Assembly (NCBI RefSeq): GCF_020524005.1
Contig: NZ_JAIVKK010000002.1
Coordinates: forward strand, 1-64,000
Reading direction: 5' to 3'
Length of the DNA: 64,000 nucleotides
Source: Microbulbifer aggregans
GTDB lineage: Bacteria > Pseudomonadota > Gammaproteobacteria > Pseudomonadales > Cellvibrionaceae
Notes under the pieces: generated by a model
The model's database searches: none
What the model was told of the DNA's origin: nothing
The model's input: the letters and a program-made list of their open reading frames with translations, nothing else
In this document: positions 58,045 to 64,000 of the stretch, piece after piece
Position numbering within the stretch: position 1 is the stretch's first letter
Layout: every line of letters begins with the position of its first letter
Translations under genes and position numbers: made by a program

Positions 58045-59459
58045 CCCGCCTGCATTTTTCCAGCGCTGCCGATATCACCAAAGCCGTCAAAGGTGGTCGC
58101 CTAACCGCCAGCGAAGTAGTGGATTTTTTCCTCGCACGTATTTCCCGCTACAACCCCGCCCTGAACGCATTTACTGCAGTGCTGGCGGAGCGGGCGACCG
58201 CACGGGCTTCACATATCGACGCACAGCTGGCACGCGGCGAGAGTCTGGGCCCTCTGGCGGGAGTGCCCTTCGCAGTAAAAAACCTGTTCGATATCTGCAA
58301 TCTGCCCACACTCGCCGGTTCCGCCATCAATGCCTCAAATACTCCATCGTGTCGCGACGCCCTGTTGATCCAGCGCTTGGAAGAAAAAGGCGCGATACTG
58401 GTGGGGGCACTGGGTATGGGGGAATATGCCTACGACTTTACGGGCGAGAACACGCACTACGGCAACTGCGCCAACCCTTGGGACACCACACATATGAGTG
58501 GCGGCTCTTCCTCCGGTTCCGGGACTGCCGTGGGCGCAGGCCTGGTACCACTGACGCTGGGGTCCGACACTAATGGATCTATTCGTGTACCCGCCTCCTT
58601 CTGCGGCATCTTCGGCCTCAAACCCACTTACGGGCGCCTGCCCCGCAGCGGTACCTACCCTTTTAGTGACAGCCTCGATCACCTGGGTCCGATGGCCCGT
58701 AACAGCCGCGATTTGGCACTGGCTTTCGATGCCATTCAGGGTTACAGCAACAGTGACCACGCCTGCGCCGACAGACCGATACTGGATACAACTGACACAT
58801 TAGAAGAAGGCGTGACTGGTCTGCGTATCGCCCGCGCCAGTGGCTACTTTTCCCTCGAGGGATATCCACAGGCTGCACGTGCCGTCGACAAGGTATGCCG
58901 CGCATTAAATTGCGCTTCCGAGATCGATATACCGGCAACGCTTGAGGGCCGCTCGGCGGCCTATCTGATTACCAATGTGGAAGGCAGCCGTCTGCACTTG
59001 CCAAGACTGCGCACTCGGCCACAGGATTTCGATCCGGACACACGCGACCGGTTTATCGCCGGCGCCATGCTGCCCGCAGCCTGGTATGCCCGGGCACAGC
59101 AGGTACGTCACTGGTATGCAAAAAAAGCACGCGAGGTATTCAGGAATGTCGATGTCATCATCGCCGCTGCTACCCCCTGCGTCGCTCCGTGCATGGGAGA
59201 GAAAACCCTGATCATCGGCGGCGAGCCACAACCCTTGCGGCCCAACCTGGGCTACTTCACCCAACCGATATCCGCGGCCGGCCTGCCGAGCTGCGTGGTA
59301 CCGACAATGGACCAGGAAAGCGGGCTACCCATTGGCGTGCAAGTCATAGCGGCGCCCTGGCGGGAGGATCTGGTTTTGCGGGTTGCTTATGCCTTGGAGG
59401 AGCTTGGTTTTAAAGCTTTGGAGCCGGATACTCTGTGTGAAGAACTAGTTTTTGATTGA
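58041..59459 (+). CDS. hpxY: AtzE-type amidase, probable oxalurate amidase HpxY
   Basis: 472 residues. Amidase-signature triad: K80 (VPFAVKNLFD), cis-Ser near 156 (GGSSSGSG) and nucleophile S180 (SDTNGSIRVP). AtzE relatives act on biuret derivatives; the Klebsiella HpxY assignment is preferred because hpxX, hpxW and pucG are nearby, which would give oxalurate to oxamate. The missing hpxZ is a difference from Klebsiella. Confidence 0.83.
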   Translation: MTRLHFSSAADITKAVKGGRLTASEVVDFFLARISRYNPALNAFTAVLAERATARASHIDAQLARGESLGPLAGVPFAVKNLFDICNLPTLAGSAINASNTPSCRDALLIQRLEEKGAILVGALGMGEYAYDFTGENTHYGNCANPWDTTHMSGGSSSGSGTAVGAGLVPLTLGSDTNGSIRVPASFCGIFGLKPTYGRLPRSGTYPFSDSLDHLGPMARNSRDLALAFDAIQGYSNSDHACADRPILDTTDTLEEGVTGLRIARASGYFSLEGYPQAARAVDKVCRALNCASEIDIPATLEGRSAAYLITNVEGSRLHLPRLRTRPQDFDPDTRDRFIAGAMLPAAWYARAQQVRHWYAKKAREVFRNVDVIIAAATPCVAPCMGEKTLIIGGEPQPLRPNLGYFTQPISAAGLPSCVVPTMDQESGLPIGVQVIAAPWREDLVLRVAYALEELGFKALEPDTLCEELVFD

Positions 59460-59517
59460 AGGTTTGGGAATACGACCACTACAGGCAATACCCCCTTTAC
59501 TTAACTTACTCTGAGGC

Positions 59518-59631
59518 GGTGTCGCTGCCGGGTACGGTCTAGCAAGACACGCCGTGAACCCATCCATGGGGGCTCTTCCGCGAGGTCCCTCTCGCGGAAG
59601 GTCTCGCAAGACCGTACCCGGCATCGACACC
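59518..59631. repeat. 114-bp nested palindrome downstream of hpxY
   Basis: Outer arms of 23 bp (59518-59540 and 59609-59631; core TGCCGGGTACGGTCT) differ at one base. A perfect inner hairpin CTTCCGCGAG/CTCGCGGAAG sits at 59575-59600, with CCATCCATGG between. Looks like an intergenic palindromic repeat element and may also end transcription from either side. Rest of 59460-59709 holds nothing recognisable. Confidence 0.75.
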
Positions 59632-59709
59632 TTCGCACGTAATAGCAGTGCGAAAATGGCGTTACTAAATTTTCAGTGCCCCGGTTTCTATCACCGCAGA
59701 TTCAGTGCC

Positions 59710-61320
59710 TCAAAACTCCGCCGGCGAGATGCTCTCCCGTCCGGCCAACAGTTCCTGCACCGCGGTAAAATCCACCACTCCACTATTTACATAGGTAGGC
59801 TTGTCCAGCAGAGGCGGATAACCGTCGCCACCGGCCGCGAGGAAACTGTTGGTCGCCAACCGGTATACCTTTTCAGGATCCAGGGGTGAACTTTCATTGC
59901 CTACTACAATATCGCCATCGTCCGTAAACGACATACCGGAAAATTGGATGCCGCGACCGTTTCCATCCGACAAGCCGATGGCCTCGAAATACTGCTGCAG
60001 CTCCTGGCCATTAAGGTCCACATAACCAATGGTGTTGGCAAAAGGCATGACCTGCATCAGTGATTTAACCGTGACATCGCCTTCATACAAATTGTCCCGA
60101 ATACCACCACTATTGGTTATGGCAATATCCGCCTTTGAGAACTGAACGAATGCCTGCGTGATCAGGCTGCCAAGCGGGCTCACATTGAATGGTTCGCGCT
60201 TATCGCGACGGTCAAAGGTTTGTTCTGCGCGGGTAATGACCTGACGTAATGCGGCACCGCCCTTTTCCTGAAATTCCTGCAAAAACGCCTGCAATTCTGC
60301 GTCCGGTGTGATGCTGGCCAAAACAGCATCCTGCTCTTCGCTGTTTGCGGTTTTCAGGTTGACCGGAATCAACCGATAGTCCACCAGTTCAACAGAATCC
60401 TTACCGATAACAAGATCCGCACGGCCGACATATTTGCCCCACTCGTGCGCCTGCATTATCCAGGTGCCGTTTTCAAAATCGGGCTTGCAAGGCGCGCCCG
60501 GCCGATACGCCTTAATCACTTCGCCGTCTTTGTCAGTGCAAATCGGCTGCTGGGAATGGCCACCCACAATGAGATCGATCCCATTCACCGCCTTGGCCAG
60601 GGCTACGTCGGTACCGACGGATTTCATATCGTGTCCCATATGCGTCAGTGCAATCACCACATCGGCCTTTTCGTTCAGCTCCGGCAACAGCTCGGCCATT
60701 TCCTCTTCCGGCAGGACAAAGTCGAGACCCTCCACGTGCTCCGGGTTGCCGATATAAGTCGTGGACTGTGTTATCAGGCCAACGACGGCAATGCGCATAT
60801 CACCCTTGTCGAAAATCCTGTAAGGCTTGAACAGCCGCTTGCCATTACTGTCATAAATATTTGCTGACAGAAAGTCGAAGCTGGACCACTCCTGTTGCTT
60901 TCGAATCACCGCAAGCGGGTTATCAAACTCGTGATTGCCTACCGCCATGGCATCGTAGCCCATACGGCTCATGCCTTTAAAATCCGGTTCGGCATCCTGC
61001 ATGTCGGACTCTGGCACACCGGTATTCACATCGCCACCGGACAACAGCAGTGTGTAGCCACCCTCTGCAGCCACTTCTGTGCGGATCTGATCAACCAGCG
61101 CCTTGCGCGCTGCCATGCCATATTCCCCGTGCTGGTTGTGCCAAAAGCGACCATGGTTATCGTTGGTGTGCAACAGAGTCAACCGGATACTGTTACCACT
61201 CTCCTCCGCCATATTCCCAGTGCGCTCAGCACCGAACCAGGATACGGCCACTGCCAAGGCCGCTGCCAATACGGCGAGGTACAGATATTTGCCCTGCCAG
61301 GATTTAGTTTGCGTGGTCAT
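59710..61320 (-). CDS. Exported 5'-nucleotidase / UshA-type metallophosphatase
   Basis: 536 residues from ATG 61320. N-terminal hydrophobic segment (about 12-30) serves as signal or anchor. Metal motifs LLHTNDNHGRF, SGGDVNTG, VGNHEFD, ALTHMGHD and VGGHSQ, then the C-terminal nucleotide-binding domain with ITNSGGIRDNLYEG. Removes phosphate from extracellular nucleotides (or UDP-sugars). Fits the scavenging theme, but no RutR-like site is visible near it. Confidence 0.92.
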   Translation of the reverse strand: MTTQTKSWQGKYLYLAVLAAALAVAVSWFGAERTGNMAEESGNSIRLTLLHTNDNHGRFWHNQHGEYGMAARKALVDQIRTEVAAEGGYTLLLSGGDVNTGVPESDMQDAEPDFKGMSRMGYDAMAVGNHEFDNPLAVIRKQQEWSSFDFLSANIYDSNGKRLFKPYRIFDKGDMRIAVVGLITQSTTYIGNPEHVEGLDFVLPEEEMAELLPELNEKADVVIALTHMGHDMKSVGTDVALAKAVNGIDLIVGGHSQQPICTDKDGEVIKAYRPGAPCKPDFENGTWIMQAHEWGKYVGRADLVIGKDSVELVDYRLIPVNLKTANSEEQDAVLASITPDAELQAFLQEFQEKGGAALRQVITRAEQTFDRRDKREPFNVSPLGSLITQAFVQFSKADIAITNSGGIRDNLYEGDVTVKSLMQVMPFANTIGYVDLNGQELQQYFEAIGLSDGNGRGIQFSGMSFTDDGDIVVGNESSPLDPEKVYRLATNSFLAAGGDGYPPLLDKPTYVNSGVVDFTAVQELLAGRESISPAEF

Positions 61321-61412
61321 ACTCGCTTCCACTTCGTTAACTGGAACTTTTTTATGCGGACCTTGAGCTCCGCGGTACACGCACCATTAAACTTCTGCTG
61401 GTGCCTGCAAGC

Positions 61413-61442
61413 GAAAAAGCCGGCGCTGATGCGCCGGCTTTG
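61413..61442 (-). terminator. Terminator of the TonB-dependent receptor gene
   Basis: On the - strand AAAGCCGGCGC-ATCA-GCGCCGGCTTTTT, 21 bp past the receptor stop. Confidence 0.88.
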
Positions 61443-61463
61443 AAGTAGCAATTGATATGCCGA

Positions 61464-64000
61464 TCAGAAGTTGTATTTCAGCCCAAGTTTCACACGCCAA
61501 GCAGATTGCTCGGTGCGGAAGCGGCTGTAGTTGTCGGTATTCAGGCCACCGTAAGGTTCGCTGTAAATATACTGACCTTCATCGTTAACATCGTAATCAA
61601 ACAACCTTTGCTGCGGGAACTCCAGATCGTAAACCTTGCCCCAGTCATCATTAAGCAGGTTGGCGAGGTTGTCGATGGTCAGGTAAACCAAGCCGCGGTG
61701 CTCTGGCATAAAGCCGGGCACTTCCTGGGTAATGGCCAGATCCATGGTGGTGACCCAGGGCATATTCTTGGAGTACTTATCGGTGAAACCACCGGCGGCC
61801 CCGGCTACACCCGCCTGCTGCGCGATCGCCATTATATCTTCATAGCTCAGGCCACTTTCGAAATCCACATTGGGATCGTCAGCGCCGGAGGGAATATAAG
61901 CAAGATAGACATCGGAATCGTCAAAGCTTGACTGGTCGCCCAGGTCCCCATCGCGGTATGCGTCCAGAGTCCAGGAGAAAGGACGCCCGGAGCGGCGCTC
62001 AACAAACAGGTTGAAATTGGTTGCGTAGCCCTGAACAAACTCAGTGCGATAACCGAGATTCAGGACAAAACGGTGTTCAATTTCGTAGTAAGCAGTGCCT
62101 TCCAGCGGTTCACCACGGTTCTCTACCACTTCGTACTGGTAGTTGGATTCCGCCGTAGAACTGGTGCCCGGGTTCACCTCGGTAATGTCCTGATGGGTGT
62201 AGGACAGATTGAAAGACAAACCGTTGTCAAAAGCTTTATCCAGGGCGCTCGTCCAGATGATACTGCGACCACCGTTGTCGACATTGGTCAACTCCAGGTC
62301 GTAGTTATCCTCAAACTCAGTGCCTTCGTAGATGTTGTCCCAGATAATCCGGTTGCCAACGCGCTTGCCATTATCCACTCGAGACAGATCTCGCCAGTAG
62401 ACGGAGTTTTCGCGATCTACGTAGGTCAGCTCGTTGGTCCAGTTGAAGTCGCCGCCGAGCCCTGGAATTTCGAACACGTAGTCTGCGGCTAACTGATAGC
62501 GCCAGTCAGAAGGCAGTTCAAAGTCTGGATCGATACTATTTGTGCTACCGGCACCCGGTGCCAGATCATCCATGGCAACTTGGGGAATACTGGTGAAATC
62601 GACCATGCTGGGATCAAGACCAGTCAGATACGTGGCATCTTTGGTAGTACCGTCATTGGTGTAAGCATTGGAAACCCATACCAGCGGCATACCACCGCTG
62701 AAGCGGCCCACGCCACCACGCAGGGTCAGATCGTCGCTCAGGTCCCAAGTGAAACCAACTCGCGGTAGCCAGATATCACGGCCATCAAGGTTTTCCGTAT
62801 TGGCATAGCCATAGGTATCCTCGAAGTTGCTATTTTTATTCGGCGAATCGTCGACAGACAGGGTTTCGTAACGCAGACCGGCAACCAATTCGAAGTTGGC
62901 AAATGGCTCCAGGGTTACATCGCCATAAAGCGAGTATTTGGTGCTGCTAACGTCATAGGCGATATCCTGGATATCGTTAGTGTATGCGTTTCCATACTCC
63001 AGGCTGGATGCGACGCGATTTTCAAAATCCTCAATGCTGTCAAAGCCCCAGGTACCCGCAGAGTCACGACCATAGAGGTTGTAGTTCCAGGTATCCTCGA
63101 GTTCGGCACCGAATCGATACTCAACGTCACCAGCGAGGTAGGTGCCGTGCACACCGAAGTTCCACACCTCGTTAGCCAGCACGTTGGCATGGCGGTTTTC
63201 ATCCTGACCGGCGACGATGGTGCCGCTACCGGTGCGAATATTAACTTCACCCCAGTTTGAGTTGGTCAACGAAGCCTGCTCGTACTCTTTGTAAGAGAGG
63301 TTTACTTCCGTACTGAATACGTCACTCCAATCGGAGAACAGGTGGGAAGTGTAGTAAGTATTATCCTGAGCCATGGTCCAGAGGTTGGACGTCATGTTCA
63401 GGGTATCTTCGTCCTGGGTGTAATTGCGGGCAGAACGAGTTTCCTGATTGCTGTAGCTGAAGTCTGCGCGGTGGTTGTCACTGATATTCCAGTCCAGCTT
63501 GACCAGGAACTTCTCGTCGCTGTCCGGTGAGGGCGCGGCACCAAGGGAGTCACTTACACCGTAGACATCCTCCATAATACCCAGCACACGTGACACGTCT
63601 TCAGGCGACACTTCATGGTTTTCCAGCGTGTCCAGGTTGTAATCAAACGCAACCTCATCTTCCCAGCTCTCATAGGAGCTGAAGAAGAACAACTTGTCCT
63701 CGATCAGTGGGCCGCTGAAGGTAGCACCGTAGGTTTCTTCTTCATTGTCGATATCAAACTTGTTTACCGAGCCATCATCGGACAGTTTGTCGTCTTTTGC
63801 AGTTCCCGCCCAGGGCACGGACTCAAAGAAGGCACTGCCATGAAACTCATTAGTACCGGACTTGGTCACCGCGTTGATGTTACCGCCAGAGAAGCTCCCC
63901 TTGCGCGCGTCAAACGGCGCGAACTCAACAGAAATCTGTTCCACCGCATCCAGCGAAATCGGCGGACGGGCGTTCGGGTAGCCGTTCGATGCGAGGCCGA
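61464..64000 (-). CDS. TonB-dependent outer-membrane receptor, C-terminal part (cut by window end)
   Basis: The frame stays open to the right edge (about 845 residues visible). Plug-domain end (EFAPFDARKGSFSGGNINAV, then GTNEFHGSAFF) is followed by a long barrel with alternating aromatic strands and a C-terminal Phe (KLGLKYNF). The plug motif resembles the OAR/OmpA-like carboxypeptidase-regulatory group common in marine Gammaproteobacteria. Substrate unknown; adjacency to a 5'-nucleotidase is suggestive only. No internal break seen. Confidence 0.92.
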   Translation of the reverse strand, partial: GLASNGYPNARPPISLDAVEQISVEFAPFDARKGSFSGGNINAVTKSGTNEFHGSAFFESVPWAGTAKDDKLSDDGSVNKFDIDNEEETYGATFSGPLIEDKLFFFSSYESWEDEVAFDYNLDTLENHEVSPEDVSRVLGIMEDVYGVSDSLGAAPSPDSDEKFLVKLDWNISDNHRADFSYSNQETRSARNYTQDEDTLNMTSNLWTMAQDNTYYTSHLFSDWSDVFSTEVNLSYKEYEQASLTNSNWGEVNIRTGSGTIVAGQDENRHANVLANEVWNFGVHGTYLAGDVEYRFGAELEDTWNYNLYGRDSAGTWGFDSIEDFENRVASSLEYGNAYTNDIQDIAYDVSSTKYSLYGDVTLEPFANFELVAGLRYETLSVDDSPNKNSNFEDTYGYANTENLDGRDIWLPRVGFTWDLSDDLTLRGGVGRFSGGMPLVWVSNAYTNDGTTKDATYLTGLDPSMVDFTSIPQVAMDDLAPGAGSTNSIDPDFELPSDWRYQLAADYVFEIPGLGGDFNWTNELTYVDRENSVYWRDLSRVDNGKRVGNRIIWDNIYEGTEFEDNYDLELTNVDNGGRSIIWTSALDKAFDNGLSFNLSYTHQDITEVNPGTSSTAESNYQYEVVENRGEPLEGTAYYEIEHRFVLNLGYRTEFVQGYATNFNLFVERRSGRPFSWTLDAYRDGDLGDQSSFDDSDVYLAYIPSGADDPNVDFESGLSYEDIMAIAQQAGVAGAAGGFTDKYSKNMPWVTTMDLAITQEVPGFMPEHRGLVYLTIDNLANLLNDDWGKVYDLEFPQQRLFDYDVNDEGQYIYSEPYGGLNTDNYSRFRTEQSAWRVKLGLKYNF

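Overview
The window looks like chromosome of a marine gammaproteobacterium close to Microbulbifer and relatives. This is inferred from the Pseudomonas-like sdhCDAB-sucAB-lpd-sucCD cluster, secreted enzymes with long Ser/Gly linkers, a large TonB-dependent receptor and a chromosomal integron. No rRNA, tRNA, CRISPR array or insertion sequence was seen.

Region 1 (1-4740) is the integrase-proximal end of a chromosomal integron. The integrase gene (3754-4740, + strand) lies under a textbook LexA box. At least eight cassettes read away from it on the - strand, separated by seven attC sites of three sequence types; the array runs off the left edge. Cassette products are small: a two-helix membrane protein, a lipoprotein, soluble unknowns, and a 41-residue ORF present in two nearly identical cassettes.

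Region 2 (4822-18031) is the TCA-cycle locus: sdhC-sdhD-sdhA-sdhB-sucA-sucB-lpd-sucC-sucD on the - strand, divergent from gltA. It is followed by a lone GT61-type glycosyltransferase and a 1258-residue secreted subtilase.

Region 3 (about 23.6-59.5 kb) is the most interesting part: a nearly continuous locus for scavenging and degrading nucleic acids. It encodes two exported, linker-bearing DNases, an exported nucleoside hydrolase, base and nucleoside permeases (AzgA type, NupC, xanthine/uracil type), deaminases for adenine, guanine and cytidine, uracil phosphoribosyltransferase, xanthine dehydrogenase XdhABC, membrane urate oxidase PuuD, UraH, UraD, PuuE allantoinase, allantoate amidohydrolase, ureidoglycine-glyoxylate aminotransferase, and HpxX/HpxY/HpxW for the oxalurate-to-oxalate branch. 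Deoxyribose is handled by DeoA-DeoB-DeoC and a double-domain ALDH16-type protein. Two RutR-like TetR regulators are present. Seven palindromes resembling the E. coli RutR operator (TTGACCAnnTGGTCAA) lie in the promoter regions of the main transcription units, including both DNases. This suggests one regulon running from extracellular DNA to ammonia, oxalate and central metabolism. Both DNase genes also share a conserved leader of about 230 nt with a covarying hairpin.

Region 4 (59.5-64 kb) holds a 114-bp nested palindrome, an exported 5'-nucleotidase/UshA-type enzyme that fits the scavenging theme, and the 3' part of a TonB-dependent receptor cut by the window end.
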